DNA of 64,000 nt from Comamonadaceae bacterium PBBC2. GTDB lineage: Bacteria; Pseudomonadota; Gammaproteobacteria; Burkholderiales; Burkholderiaceae_C. Below are positions 1-9,100 of this stretch, in pieces. Under the pieces are notes generated by a model that saw only the letters and a program-made list of their open reading frames with translations, was not told where the DNA came from and did not search any database. The position numbers and the translations under genes are program-made. Where the stretch lies: assembly GCA_002255935.1 (NCBI GenBank), contig NKIO01000012.1, positions 1-64,000 of the forward strand, read 5' to 3'. Position 1 is the first letter of the stretch; each line of letters starts with the position of its first letter.

Positions 1-58
1 CCATGCGGACAGCGCGTTCGCGCACCTCGGGTGAAAAACGGTTTGATTTCTTGCTCAT
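1..58 (-). CDS. IS3-family transposase OrfA, N-terminus only
   Basis: Reading from the ATG at 58-56 leftwards gives MSKKSNRFSPEVRERAVRM, the characteristic N-terminus of IS3-family OrfA proteins, which carry a helix-turn-helix that binds the element's ends and are fused to OrfB by a programmed -1 frameshift. Only 19 codons are inside the window. A GGAG sits 6 bases upstream of the ATG on the minus strand. The assignment rests on this short but typical N-terminal stretch. Confidence 0.75.
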   Translation of the reverse strand, partial: MSKKSNRFSPEVRERAVRM

Positions 59-108
59 GGCTCCATCTTCTCAAAGTGTGGGGCCTCCTCAAAACCCGGG
101 GCGATTCA
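1..108. mobile_element. Right end of an IS3-family insertion sequence (partial)
   Basis: The first bases encode the start of an IS3-type OrfA on the minus strand, and the stretch up to about position 108 looks like its non-coding end. Read on the minus strand the likely terminus begins TGAATCGCCCCGGG at 108, fitting the TG...CA ends of IS3 elements and the CCCCGGG-containing ends common in this family. A shorter alternative end is at 91. The rest of the element, its other inverted repeat and any target duplication lie outside the window, so the boundary is inferred. Confidence 0.6.
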
Positions 109-637
109 CTGCTTCTTCGTAACATCCAAACGCTAATGAGTCATACTTATCAAAGGCAGTACGTCCCTGCATATCCTTTTTCTTGCTGCGTTTAAACAAG
201 TTAGCAATGCGTGTGTACTTGTCACCTTCACGCACTTTGTCTAAGTAGTCATACAACGGCACGGGCATATCGTCACGTTCGTCACTTTCAACGTGTGACA
301 TATCCCAGTCAAAACTTTTGACATAGTCAGCAAACTGTTCAGCCGTCAATGCTTTCAACATCTTGGCTTCAGGCAAAGCACGTTGTAAGACCACACGTTT
401 CAATGCAACATTGACAGCACACAAACGCAAAAGGTCTGCGTGTTCAATGTTGATGAACTTTTCGCTGTCTAAATCAACGTACGAAAGGGCGTGGATGTAT
501 TGGCTGTCATCCACGCCTTCGTACTTGATAGTTCGCAGTTCAAACAACGCAGCGTATTGTTCAACCAACGCTGCGTGTTGATTAGGCTGCTTTTTTGCGT
601 GGTGTTGACTTACGTGCTGCGTTTTTTCGTGGAGCAC
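89..637 (-). CDS. Hypothetical protein, 3' end truncated by an IS
   Basis: An open frame of 182 codons begins with a GTG at 637, inside the 3' end of the H-NS-like gene (56-base overlap), and ends in a TGA at 91-89. I do not recognise the family; the protein is soluble-looking, rich in Asp, Lys and Tyr, with no signal or membrane segment. The last codons (about VNRPGF) and the stop come from the IS3 terminus, so the native protein was probably longer. The start is uncertain: the first 20 residues overlap the upstream gene, and translation could begin nearer a TTG just after that gene's stop. It looks like part of the island operon with the H-NS-like and membrane genes. Confidence 0.5.
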   Translation of the reverse strand: MLHEKTQHVSQHHAKKQPNQHAALVEQYAALFELRTIKYEGVDDSQYIHALSYVDLDSEKFINIEHADLLRLCAVNVALKRVVLQRALPEAKMLKALTAEQFADYVKSFDWDMSHVESDERDDMPVPLYDYLDKVREGDKYTRIANLFKRSKKKDMQGRTAFDKYDSLAFGCYEEAVNRPGF

Positions 638-796
638 TTTTGCGAGGCGTTACTTTCTTCGCCCCCTTTGTACGTAAGCCTTTTTTCACATCTGTCAGCG
701 TAAAACCGTGCAACTCACACTTGGCAATCACATCAGCCAAGTCTGCTGCACGCAAACTCTCCAACAACTCTTTGCGTTTCTTATCGTTGTCTGCTG

Positions 797-800
797 CTAA
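797..800. repeat. Target site duplication of the IS5 element, left copy
   Basis: CTAA lies immediately outside the left terminal repeat and is repeated at 1983-1986 on the right. It fits the YTAR target preference of IS5-subgroup elements and marks the insertion point within the H-NS-like gene. Confidence 0.9.
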
Positions 801-1982
801 GGATGGTCTGCATAACCCCCGCCACAGCGCGAGTTGATGTCTGAATGTTCACATGGCGAAACCAGAACTGAATTGGCCGTCGATTTCCCGTTTTCCAGGC
901 TGCAAGGCCTGCGCTTTTGGGCCTTTGGCCGCACTGTAGGCGCACTCATGCCTGCAGCCCCAGCAAAATTCGTTTGCGCACCATCCACAAGTTCGACAGT
1001 GCAAACATCACCAGCAACTGGCTGGTGTTCTTGGCCAAACCCCGGTAACGTGTCTTGCGATGCCCGAACTGGCACTTGATCACACGAAACGGATGCTCTA
1101 CCTTGGCCCGGATACTGGCCTTGAGTTTTTCCAGCTTGTCACGCAGGGCGTGGCTGGGTTGGGTTTTGTTCAGTGCTTTGCGCTTGCCCGGCATCATGGC
1201 AATTTGCCAATCCACATCCGGGTGCTGCTCTTGGATCTCTTCGCGCTTTTCAACGCCCCGGTAGCCCGAGTCGGCGAAGACCACTTCTTCCTCGCCGTGC
1301 AGCAGGGCATGCGCTTGGGTGATGTCGTGGGCGTTGGCCGCCGTGGTTGTGACCGTGTGCACGAGGCCCGATTCAGCATCCACGCCAATGTGGGCCTTCA
1401 TGCCAAAGTGCCACTGGTTACCCTTCTTGGTCTGGTGCATCTCGGGGTCTCGCTCGCCCGTGTCGTTCTTGGTCGAGCTGGGCGCTGCAATCAAGGTCGC
1501 ATCCACCACAGTCCCCGTCTTGAGCATGAGACCGCGATCGATCAGTTTGGCGTTGACGGTGGCCAGGATCTGCTGACCCAGCCCGTGCGCTTCGAGCATG
1601 TGGCGAAACCGCAAGATGGTGCTCTCGTCGGGCAGGCGGCTCATGCCTGCATCCAGGTGTGCAAACTCTTGGTACAGCGGAATGTCGTGCAGCGCCTCTT
1701 CCATGGCCGGGTCGGAGTGACCAAAGAACTGCTGGAGTAAATGGATGCGCAGCATCACCTCTGTCGCAAAGGGCGGCCTGCCGGTCTTGCCCGCAGGCGC
1801 GTGCGGTGTGATCAGCGTCAACAATTCAGACCATGGGATGACTAGGTTCATTTCATCGAGAAATTCACGCTTGCGAGTGCGCTTGGTGACAAGCTCAAAT
1901 CCAGTGGTGGCAAGGCTCATTTGTTTCATGGCCCAAGTGTCTCAAATCTGGCCATCACAGGGCTGACTTTTGCAGACCTTCC
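801..1982 (-). mobile_element. Complete IS5-family insertion sequence, 1182 bp
   Basis: The element carries one transposase gene. Its ends are imperfect inverted repeats: the left end reads GGATGGTCTGCATAA at 801 and the right end, read on the minus strand from 1982, GGAAGGTCTGCAAAA. It is flanked by the direct repeat CTAA at 797-800 and 1983-1986, matching the 4-bp YTAR target typical of the IS5 subgroup. It lies inside the H-NS-like gene. The intact transposase and matching duplications suggest a recent insertion. Confidence 0.92.
946..1929 (-). CDS. IS5-family DDE transposase
   Basis: The 327-residue protein has the layout of an IS5-subgroup transposase: an N-terminal DUF772-like region, then a DDE catalytic core with Asp143 (in VDATLIAAP), Asp220 (in FADSGYRG) and Glu278 (in RAKVEHPFRVIK). 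The last matches the Y/R-E signature of DDE_Tnp_1 enzymes. No frameshift or internal stop is seen, so the element may be active. The ATG at 1929 follows the right terminal repeat by about 50 bases. About 145 bases of non-coding sequence separate the stop from the left end. Confidence 0.93.
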   Translation of the reverse strand: MKQMSLATTGFELVTKRTRKREFLDEMNLVIPWSELLTLITPHAPAGKTGRPPFATEVMLRIHLLQQFFGHSDPAMEEALHDIPLYQEFAHLDAGMSRLPDESTILRFRHMLEAHGLGQQILATVNAKLIDRGLMLKTGTVVDATLIAAPSSTKNDTGERDPEMHQTKKGNQWHFGMKAHIGVDAESGLVHTVTTTAANAHDITQAHALLHGEEEVVFADSGYRGVEKREEIQEQHPDVDWQIAMMPGKRKALNKTQPSHALRDKLEKLKASIRAKVEHPFRVIKCQFGHRKTRYRGLAKNTSQLLVMFALSNLWMVRKRILLGLQA

Positions 1983-1986
1983 CTAA
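1983..1986. repeat. Target site duplication of the IS5 element, right copy
   Basis: CTAA directly follows the right terminal repeat that ends at 1982. Together with the copy at 797-800 it forms the 4-bp direct repeat generated on insertion. Confidence 0.9.
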
Positions 1987-2073
1987 TTTTTCAGCAGCAT
2001 CACGGGCTGCTTTTTCCTCAGCCTCCATCTTTGCCAGCGCAGCACGTGGATCAATTTTCTCGGTTGTCATGAT

Positions 2074-2952
2074 TCACCCTTTCACTTTACATGTTGAATT
2101 TGATTCTTCCACTTTACGTACATCATTGTTCATTGTGATGTGCCAGATGAATTTTGATTTGTAATTTTCTTTGCCATCAAACTCCTTGTAATTTTCAAAC
2201 AATTGATTTCCGCTGTTAGATACAGAGCGGCAATTGAAAGAAAATTTGCCATCTACATTAAAGAAGCATTTGCCATCTTCGTCTGGGGACTGAAATACAG
2301 AAGTTTGTCCGTCTGAACGCTTGATGAATGAAATAACTTTATCTTCGTATACAGTAAAGTGCTTCAATCCAGTTTTTGTTGAACACTCAGTCTTTTGTGT
2401 TTCGAATTTCCACTCACATACCTCACATTCAACAACATCAAAACGCCATTGTTTTGCAAAATATTCTTGTCCGAACATGAAATAGCAACCGCCAGCCAAT
2501 GCCGCAAAAAATACAGAAGCCAGAATTGCTTTTTTGTATCTAATTGTTGCTGTACTTGCTGCCGAAACGTGCTCAACAACTGCTGGTTTATTTGTTTCGC
2601 TTGCGACGATATTTGTCGAAGATTTTTTGAAGATCAATCCCAAAACGAAAGCTACAACTGCCAGCAACGCAGGGTAGAGAAAAATTGTAATGATTCCGCG
2701 AGCAATCGCATCGTCATTTATTTTTGTATTGCTTACAGCAGAGGAAATTAATTGGTTCAGGATCGTGCCTGTACCTTGACCAACTGCGATCATCGCAATC
2801 AATCCGCACCAAAAGAAGATACTGTTTTGCTTCTTTTTTCCTTTTCCATACCGGTCAGATATAAACTTTTTGTAAGCGAAGTAAGCGATGCCGAATCCGA
2901 TTACTGCACTTGTTCCGCCAACAATGAATGCGTTGCTTGTATCTACTGACAT
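2074..2952 (-). CDS. Hypothetical multi-pass membrane protein
   Basis: The 292-residue protein has hydrophobic segments near residues 7-27, 45-70 and 90-108, then a linker, another membrane segment near 140-160, and a C-terminal domain of about 130 residues. That domain is rich in Cys (ECEVCEWKF, TECSTK, CFFNV, NCRSV, STCK) and probably faces the periplasm. I do not recognise the family. It ends 3 bases before the H-NS-like gene, so the two are probably co-transcribed. Its base composition is more AT-rich than the chromosome to the right, in keeping with foreign origin. Confidence 0.7.
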   Translation of the reverse strand: MSVDTSNAFIVGGTSAVIGFGIAYFAYKKFISDRYGKGKKKQNSIFFWCGLIAMIAVGQGTGTILNQLISSAVSNTKINDDAIARGIITIFLYPALLAVVAFVLGLIFKKSSTNIVASETNKPAVVEHVSAASTATIRYKKAILASVFFAALAGGCYFMFGQEYFAKQWRFDVVECEVCEWKFETQKTECSTKTGLKHFTVYEDKVISFIKRSDGQTSVFQSPDEDGKCFFNVDGKFSFNCRSVSNSGNQLFENYKEFDGKENYKSKFIWHITMNNDVRKVEESNSTCKVKG

Positions 2953-3030
2953 GTTTTCATTTATTCAGATTTTTGATTTAATAACATTACCACCAACTGG
3001 GATCTATCGCAAGCATGATATTTCCGACCT

Positions 3031-4290
3031 CTATGCAAGTCTGTCCGCCGCCATCGTCGCCGTCAACTTGCTGTAGTGGCGCTCAATCATTGCCGCACTG
3101 TTGCCAATCTGCTTCGACAATGTGTGGATGTCCGTGCTATTCCGCAGCAGTTCCAAAGTGGCGTAGGTGTGACGCAGTGAATAAAGCGTACGCGTCTGTC
3201 CCGCATCGTCCTTCAACAACTCACTGTCACGCATCAACCGCCTAAAAGTGCCGTTCAAACTGACGGGTTGATAGCCGTTGCTGATGCGGAACAACTTGTG
3301 TGGCACACGGGTTGCAAACAAGTCTTCAAACGGTACGGATGCAATGTCCGTTTGTCGTGCGTGCAAGCGTTTCAACACATCCACTGCCCTGTGTTTTGCA
3401 ATGAGCCAGCGTCCGCCAGTCTTGCCATCAACCCAAATACGCAGGTAGCGCACACCTTTGTCTGTGTGCCACTCAATGTGACGCCAGCAGATGCCCATTG
3501 CTTCTGTGCCGTGCCGCATTCCCGTCAGCAGCAACATTTCCACATAGTCACGCAGCAACTTACGGATTTCACGTTCTGTGTCACGTGTGCCACCCAACTG
3601 CCAAGTCTCCATATATGCCAGCAATGTTTTGATCTCGTCTTCACTGAAGCCTGGTCGTGTTTTGCCCTTTGCACCTTTTGTTGTGAGTTTGGGCACGGGC
3701 ACACGCTCGCTGATGTAGCCGCGTTCTACAGCCACTGCCACAAGCCTGTTCCAAGCACTGGCAAAGTTCATCAGTGTTGATGTTTTGGGCACACGCTGCA
3801 TCTGCCTGTCACGCCACAACTCAAACTCTTTGATGTCTGTGTGTGAGAGTTCTTCCAATCGCCGCTCTGCAAAGTAGGGCAGGAAATACTTTTCAATGCA
3901 CGACACATAGTCTGTGTACGCGGTCCTGCCAGTACTTGCGTCAATCTTCAAGCGTAGTTCTGCTAGCGTGACCGCCGCAATTTGTGCAAACGAGTGTGTT
4001 TGGTGTGCTAAACCCAGCCGCTGACGGTATCTGGCTTCGTCATACAAGTCGCAAGCACGGGCGATGGCGTGTTCCACGCTGGCTTTGCCTGTTGTCTGGC
4101 GGTGCCAAGTTCCATCTGCAAGTTTGAAGCGGCATTGATACAGCAGGCTGCGGCTGCGTCTGTACACAACCACTTCACCGTCTCGCAAGTGGAGGGTTTG
4201 TGGCTTTGCTGCGGCAAGTTCTGCAGTCCAGTGTTGTGCAGCGGGTTGTCGCTTGCCCACCAACGCCAGTTGTTTAACAAGCCTGCTCAT
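3031..4290 (-). CDS. Tyrosine recombinase / island integrase
   Basis: The 419-residue protein is a site-specific recombinase. An N-terminal arm and SAM-like core-binding region (about residues 95-195) precede the catalytic domain, where Arg259 (LLLTGMRHGTE), the LRHTYAT box (Arg373, His374) and the nucleophile Tyr406 (ERHYSKL) are visible. The usual His/Trp of the LGH motif is replaced by Asn397 (IGNSAA), a variation seen in some phage-type integrases. The gene starts 113 bases from the 3' end of tRNA-Lys, the standard placement for an integrase using that tRNA as its attachment site. It therefore probably mobilised the segment to its left. Confidence 0.9.
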   Translation of the reverse strand: MSRLVKQLALVGKRQPAAQHWTAELAAAKPQTLHLRDGEVVVYRRSRSLLYQCRFKLADGTWHRQTTGKASVEHAIARACDLYDEARYRQRLGLAHQTHSFAQIAAVTLAELRLKIDASTGRTAYTDYVSCIEKYFLPYFAERRLEELSHTDIKEFELWRDRQMQRVPKTSTLMNFASAWNRLVAVAVERGYISERVPVPKLTTKGAKGKTRPGFSEDEIKTLLAYMETWQLGGTRDTEREIRKLLRDYVEMLLLTGMRHGTEAMGICWRHIEWHTDKGVRYLRIWVDGKTGGRWLIAKHRAVDVLKRLHARQTDIASVPFEDLFATRVPHKLFRISNGYQPVSLNGTFRRLMRDSELLKDDAGQTRTLYSLRHTYATLELLRNSTDIHTLSKQIGNSAAMIERHYSKLTATMAADRLA

Positions 4291-4356
4291 TTTTGATGCA
4301 GACGCAGCGTGTGCGCAAAGTGCAGGCAGCGTGGGCTCAGGGTTTCAAACGCGCAT

Positions 4357-4392
4357 AAAAAAACACCCAGCACGCGAGCACTGGGTGTTTTT
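4357..4392. terminator. Bidirectional terminator between tRNA-Lys and the integrase
   Basis: An 11-bp stem (AAAACACCCAG pairing with CTGGGTGTTTT) surrounds a 10-base loop, with A-rich sequence on the left and T-rich on the right, so it can act in both directions. On the minus strand it follows the tRNA-Lys gene closely and would end that transcript before the integrase. Confidence 0.8.
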
Positions 4393-4402
4393 ACTTTGTG
4401 AG

Positions 4403-4478
4403 TGGTGGGACCAGCGGGGGTCGAACCCACGACAAACGGATTAAAAGTCCGCTGCTCTACCAACTGAGCTATGGTCCC
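4403..4478 (-). tRNA. tRNA-Lys (UUU anticodon)
   Basis: Read on the minus strand the 76-base sequence folds as a normal tRNA: acceptor stem GGGACCA/TGGTCCC, D arm with GGTAGAGC, anticodon stem GCGGA/TCCGT around loop CTTTTAA (anticodon TTT), T arm with TTCGACC, discriminator A and an encoded CCA at 4405-4403. Its 3' end faces the integrase, so it is the probable attachment site of the island on the left. No second copy of the 3' end is visible in the window. Confidence 0.96.
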
Positions 4479-4621
4479 ACACGAAACCGTCGATTATAGA
4501 GTGCCAAAGTGACCTTTTCTCCTCTGGCGCTGCAAATTTTCAAAGACCCATCACCGTGGATGGCGGTGTTGGGTGCTTCATGGCACGGAGGGCGGTGGGG
4601 CTTGTGTGTAGCCTTCGCACA

Positions 4622-5002
4622 TCAAGCGGGTGGAGTGAAGGCGGCGCGGCGTTCTGCTGCGCGATCGAACTGGCGCGTGATGTTGCCGCAGACCAAATCG
4701 CACAGCGCAAAGACGGCCGGATCGGCAATTTTGTAATAGGCGCTGGTGCCCCGGCTTTCGCGCGCGACCAGGCCTTGCTGCGTCATCAAGCCCAGGTGGC
4801 GCGACACATTGGCGGCCGTGAAGCCACACATCTGGGCCAGCTCTCCGACATTGCGCTCGCCCGTGCGCAGGATGTTCAGGATTTGCAAACGCGTGGGTTC
4901 AGCCAAAACCTGAAAGTAAGCCGCGATTTCCGTCAAGGCGCCCTCGGGCAGCTGCTTCATGGCGATGCAGTCTGTCGGATCGGGTGTCGGGGTGTTTTTC
5001 AT
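4622..5002 (-). CDS. ArsR/SmtB-family transcriptional regulator
   Basis: The 126-residue protein has the ArsR winged helix: EPTRLQILNILRTGERNVGELAQ (quoted here only by its ends), the recognition helix with AANVSRHLGLM and a wing ending in AYYKIADP. It is divergent from an RND efflux operon and probably represses it. Related persulfide sensors (BigR/SqrR) use one Cys in helix 2 and one in the last helix. Here the helix-2 position is Asn43, while Cys59, Cys101 and Cys105 are present, so the ligand may differ (metal, thiol or other). The ATG at 5002 has an AGGA ribosome site. Confidence 0.9.
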   Translation of the reverse strand: MKNTPTPDPTDCIAMKQLPEGALTEIAAYFQVLAEPTRLQILNILRTGERNVGELAQMCGFTAANVSRHLGLMTQQGLVARESRGTSAYYKIADPAVFALCDLVCGNITRQFDRAAERRAAFTPPA

Positions 5003-5096
5003 CGCAGGTCCTGTCGGTTTGCTTTTTTCATTGTATCATTAGATAATTAATCAATCAGTTAAATAAGCAAAAAGCAAATTACAAAAGGAAAAGACG
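5003..5096. promoter_or_regulatory. Divergent promoter/operator region of the ArsR-RND locus
   Basis: This 94-base gap between the divergent regulator and efflux genes is strongly AT-rich. An imperfect dyad lies at 5038-5055, with arms ATT and AAT around a TAATTA core (12 of 18 positions symmetrical), a plausible ArsR operator. AAGGAAAA near 5083-5090 is the ribosome site of the adaptor gene. The operator role is inferred from position. Confidence 0.5.
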
Positions 5097-6155
5097 ATGA
5101 TGCGAACCACCTTGCTCTCTTTGTCGGTCATGGCCGCTTTTGTGCCGCAGGGCGTGTTGTGGGCGGCCGATGCACCGCCCCTGAAAGTGATCACGGTTCA
5201 GGGCGCGAACGCCTCGGCAAGCGAAAGCTCGGTGGACGCGGTGGTGGAAGCCGTGCGACAGACCAGCCTGTCGACCCAGGTGGCCGGTGCGGTTGTGGCG
5301 CTGCATGTGAAGGCGGGCGACAGGGTCAAAGCCGGACAAGAGCTGCTGCGCATCGATGCCCGGGCCGCACAGCAAAACGTGATCGGTGCGGGTGCGCAGG
5401 TTGAGGCCGCACAAGCCAATTTGGCGGTGGCAAGCAAAGAGCTCGAGCGCCAAAAACAACTGCTGCAACAGCAATACATCAGCCAGGCGGCCTTTGACCG
5501 CGCCCAAGTCCAGTGGGATGCGGCCAAAGCGCAGCTCAAGGCCTTGCAAGCCCAAAACAGTGCCGCGCAAACCCAGTCAGGCTTTTATGTGGTGAATGCG
5601 CCCTATGCGGGTGTGGTGAGTGATGTGCCCGTCACTTTGGGTGACATGGCGATGCCAGGCCGGCCCTTGTTGACGATGTACGACCCCATGGCCATGCGCG
5701 TGAACGCTGCTGTGCCGCAAGGCCTGTTGGCTGGTGTCCAAGCGCAAGCTCAAGCCCTGCGTTTTGAATTGCCTGGTGTGACGGGTTACAGCACGCCGCA
5801 GCTGGCATCGCAAGTTCAGGTCTTGCCGTCCGTGGATCCGGTCACGCACACAGGGCAGATTCGCTTGAGCTTGCCCGCGGGTATGGCCGGCGTTTCGCCG
5901 GGTGTGTTTGCGCGCGTGTGGTTGCCCGCTGCGGCAGCTGGCCCAGGCAGTGCAGAGCGGGTTTATTTGCCCACCAGTGCCATCGTGCGCCGTGCCGAGA
6001 TGACCGGCGTGTATGTGTTGGACGCGCAAGGCAAACCCAGCTTGCGTCAGCTGCGCTTGGGTCAGATCTCGGGTGATCGCGTGGAGGTCTTGAGTGGTCT
6101 GCGTCCCAAGGACAAGGTGGCTGCCGAGCCGCAGTTGGCCGGCGCTGTGCGTTGA
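5097..6155 (+). CDS. RND efflux periplasmic adaptor (HlyD/AcrA family)
   Basis: The 352-residue protein has an N-terminal signal peptide (cleavage likely after VLWAADA), a biotinyl-lipoyl-like half, a helical hairpin rich in Ala/Gln (about residues 100-165), the second lipoyl half (FYVVNAPYAGVVSDV) and beta-barrel/membrane-proximal domains. This is the membrane fusion protein that links an inner-membrane RND pump to an outer-membrane channel. It ends 12 bases before the RND gene. No TolC-like gene is in the window, so a channel encoded elsewhere must be used. The substrate is unknown; the neighbouring rhodanese and sox genes suggest a sulfur compound. Confidence 0.9.
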   Translation: MMRTTLLSLSVMAAFVPQGVLWAADAPPLKVITVQGANASASESSVDAVVEAVRQTSLSTQVAGAVVALHVKAGDRVKAGQELLRIDARAAQQNVIGAGAQVEAAQANLAVASKELERQKQLLQQQYISQAAFDRAQVQWDAAKAQLKALQAQNSAAQTQSGFYVVNAPYAGVVSDVPVTLGDMAMPGRPLLTMYDPMAMRVNAAVPQGLLAGVQAQAQALRFELPGVTGYSTPQLASQVQVLPSVDPVTHTGQIRLSLPAGMAGVSPGVFARVWLPAAAAGPGSAERVYLPTSAIVRRAEMTGVYVLDAQGKPSLRQLRLGQISGDRVEVLSGLRPKDKVAAEPQLAGAVR

Positions 6156-6167
6156 GCGGAGGCCCAC

Positions 6168-9100
6168 ATGACTGAACCCACAAACTTGAGCATTTCAGGC
6201 CGCATCGCGGCCCTGTTCCAGAGCGCGCAGATCACGCCTTTGCTGGCGCTGGTGGCTTTGCTGCTGGGCATCTTCGCGGTGCTGGTGACGCCGCGTGAAG
6301 AAGAGCCCCAGATCAATGTGACCATGGCCAATGTGATGGTGCCTTTTCCCGGTGCGGCCGTGCGCGATGTGGAGCAAATGGTGGCCATCCCGGCTGAGCA
6401 GGTGCTTTCAAAAATAGCGGGGGTGGAACACGTCATGTCGGTGTCTCGTCCGGGTGTGGCCATCCTGACGGTGCAGTTCAAAGTGGGCGTGCCGCGCACC
6501 GAAGCCTTGGTGCGCTTGCACGACACCATCCGCGACAACGCGGACTGGTTGCCCAAGGGGCTGGGCGTGATGGAGCCTTTGGTCAAACCCAAGGGCGTGG
6601 ACGATGTGCCTATCGTGACCTTGACCCTTTTCAGCAAAAGCCCTGAGGCCAGTGCCTACAACCTGGAGCGCGTGGCGCACAGCATGGAAGCGGACATCAA
6701 GCGCGTCAAAGGCACACAAGATGTGCAGACCTTGGGTGGGCCTGATCGCGCGGTGCTGGTTCAGATCGAGCCCGAGCGCATGGCTGGCTACGGCATCACG
6801 GTGCAAGACCTGCGCATGGCATTGCAGTCGGCCAATATGGGTTTGCCTGTGGGCGAGTTGATCAGCGGCAACAAGAGCATCAGCATCGAGGCGGGCCCCC
6901 ATTTGGCGCAAGCCAGCGATGTGGCCGATTTGGTGGTGGGTGTGCAAAGCGGCCGCCCGGTGTTTTTGAAAGACGTGGCCAAGGTGCAAGAAGGTCCATT
7001 GCCCGCCACGCGCTATGTGATGCATGGCTTGGGGCAGCAAGCCGGTGGCGGTGAATACCCTGCCGTGACGCTGACCATCACCAAAAAGCCGGGTGAAAAC
7101 GCCATCGACGTCGCCAACGCAGTGATGGACCGTGTGGCTGCGCTGCGCGGCACGGTGATCCCCGATGAGGTGGAAGTGGCCGAAACCCGCAACTACGGCA
7201 GCACGGCCAATGACAAAGCCCAAAAGCTGATCCAAAAGCTGCTGTTTGCCACCGCAGCGGTGGTGGCGCTGGTGTTCATTGCCTTGGGCAAGCGCGAAGC
7301 GGCCATCGTCGGCACGGCCGTCATCTTGACGCTCACCGTCACGCTGTTCGCCTCCTGGGCTTGGGGCTTCACGCTCAACCGCGTGTCGCTGTTTGCTCTG
7401 ATCTTCTCGATCGGCATTTTGGTGGACGACGCGATCGTGGTGGTGGAGAACATCCACCGCCATCAACAACTGTTTCCAGGCAAGACGCTGGTGGAGATCA
7501 TTCCGGGGGCGGTCGACGAAGTGGGTGGCCCCACAATTTTGGCCACGCTGACGGTGATCGCTGCGCTCTTGCCCATGGCCTTTGTGAGCGGCTTGATGGG
7601 CCCCTACATGAGCCCGATCCCGATCAATGCCAGCATGGGCATGCTGCTGTCGCTGGCGATTGCCTTTGTGGTCACGCCCTGGTTGGCGCGCATTTGGATG
7701 AAGCCCGCGCATTCAGGTGATGCCCATGCAGCGCCCACCGGCTTGGCCGCCAAGCTGGGTCCTTTGTTTGAGCGTGTGTTCGAGCCCTTGCTGCACAAGG
7801 AGCAGGGTGCACGCAACCGCAAGCTGTTGGGCTTGGGCATTGCCGGTTTGATCGCTTTGTCTTTGGTCCTGCCGGCCACGGGCCTGGTGCTGCTCAAGAT
7901 GCTGCCGTTTGACAACAAGTCGGAGTTTCAAGTGGTGGTGGACATGCCCGCAGGCACGCCGGTGGAAGAGACCGCCGCCGTGATGCGCGAATTGGGCGCC
8001 CACCTGGCGCAGCAGCCCGAAGTGACCGACTACCAGGCTTATGCCGGCACATCCTCGCCCATCAACTTCAATGGTCTGGTGCGTCAGTACTACCTGCGCT
8101 CGGGCGGCGAGGTGGGCGATATGCAGGTCAAGCTGGTGGACAAGCACCACCGATCGGACAAGAGCCACGTCATTGCCACCCGCTTGCGTCCCGAGTTGCA
8201 GGCCATCGGCCAGCGCTTCGGTGCCAACGTCAAAGTGGTCGAGATGCCGCCTGGCCCGCCCGTGATGGCGCCCATCGTGGCCGAGATTTACGGGCCAGAT
8301 GCCGAAGGTCGCCGCAGCGTAGCCAAAGCGGTTCGGGCTGTCTTTGAGAAGACCGACAACGTGGTGGACGTGGACGACAGCAGCATTGCCCCCGCTCCTC
8401 GCAAGCTGCTGCTGGTGGACCGCCGCAAGGCCGCAGCGCTTGGCATTGCCCAGCAAGCCATCGTCACCACCTTGCGCGCGGGGCTGGCCGGTGAAGCCAC
8501 CACCTATCTGCACGACGGCAGCAAGTACCCCACTGCGGCCTTGATCCAACTGCCCGCTGAACGGCATGGCGATTTATCGGCTTTGCTGCAGCTGACGGTG
8601 CGCGGTGCCTCGGGCAAGTTGGTGCCGATCCGCGAGTTGGTGAGCATCAGCGACAGCGAACGTGAGCAGCCGGTGATCCACAAGGATTTGTTGCCGGTGA
8701 ACTTCGTGACTGCCGACATGGCCGGCAAGCTCGACAGCCCTTTGTACGGCATGTTCCAGATGCGCAGTGCGATTCAGAAAATCCAGACGCCCGATGCGCA
8801 AGGCCTGAACGAATACTTCATCAGCCAGCCCTCGGATGCCTGGCGCGGCTACGCCCTCAAGTGGGATGGCGAGTGGCAGATCACCTACGAAACCTTCCGC
8901 GACATGGGCGCTGCCTACGCGGTGGGCTTGGTGTTGATCTATTTGTTGGTGGTGGCGCAGTTTGGCTCCTACCTCACGCCGCTGATCATCATGGCGCCGA
9001 TCCCCTTGACCATCATTGGCGTCATGCCAGGCCATGCCTTGTTGAATGCCCAATACACCGCCACCAGCATGATTGGCATGATCGCGCTGGCCGGGATCAT

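Larger units (their letters stand above)
582..2070 (-). pseudogene. H-NS-like nucleoid protein gene, interrupted by an IS5 element
   Basis: The two pieces are 2070-1983 and 800-582 on the minus strand. Removing the IS and one CTAA copy restores a continuous 100-codon frame: an ATG at 2070, an acidic/basic helical N-terminus, a central segment reading LADVIAKCELHGFTLTDVKKG that resembles the oligomerisation region of Burkholderiales H-NS proteins, and a Lys/Arg/Pro/Ala-rich tail with repeated PRK units. The tail resembles AT-hook or histone-like tails rather than the usual H-NS DNA-binding motif. The start lies 3 bases after the stop of the upstream membrane gene, with a GGGTGA ribosome site. 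As it stands the protein is cut after about 29 residues. H-NS homology is an inference from pattern, not a search. Confidence 0.6.

Noticed and set aside
797..1079. Short frames at the left end of the IS5 element, on both strands
   Set aside because: They overlap the transposase 3' part or the terminal repeat and have no family features.
1..4402. Left attachment site copy of tRNA-Lys inside the window
   Set aside because: I found no repeat of the tRNA 3' sequence in this stretch.
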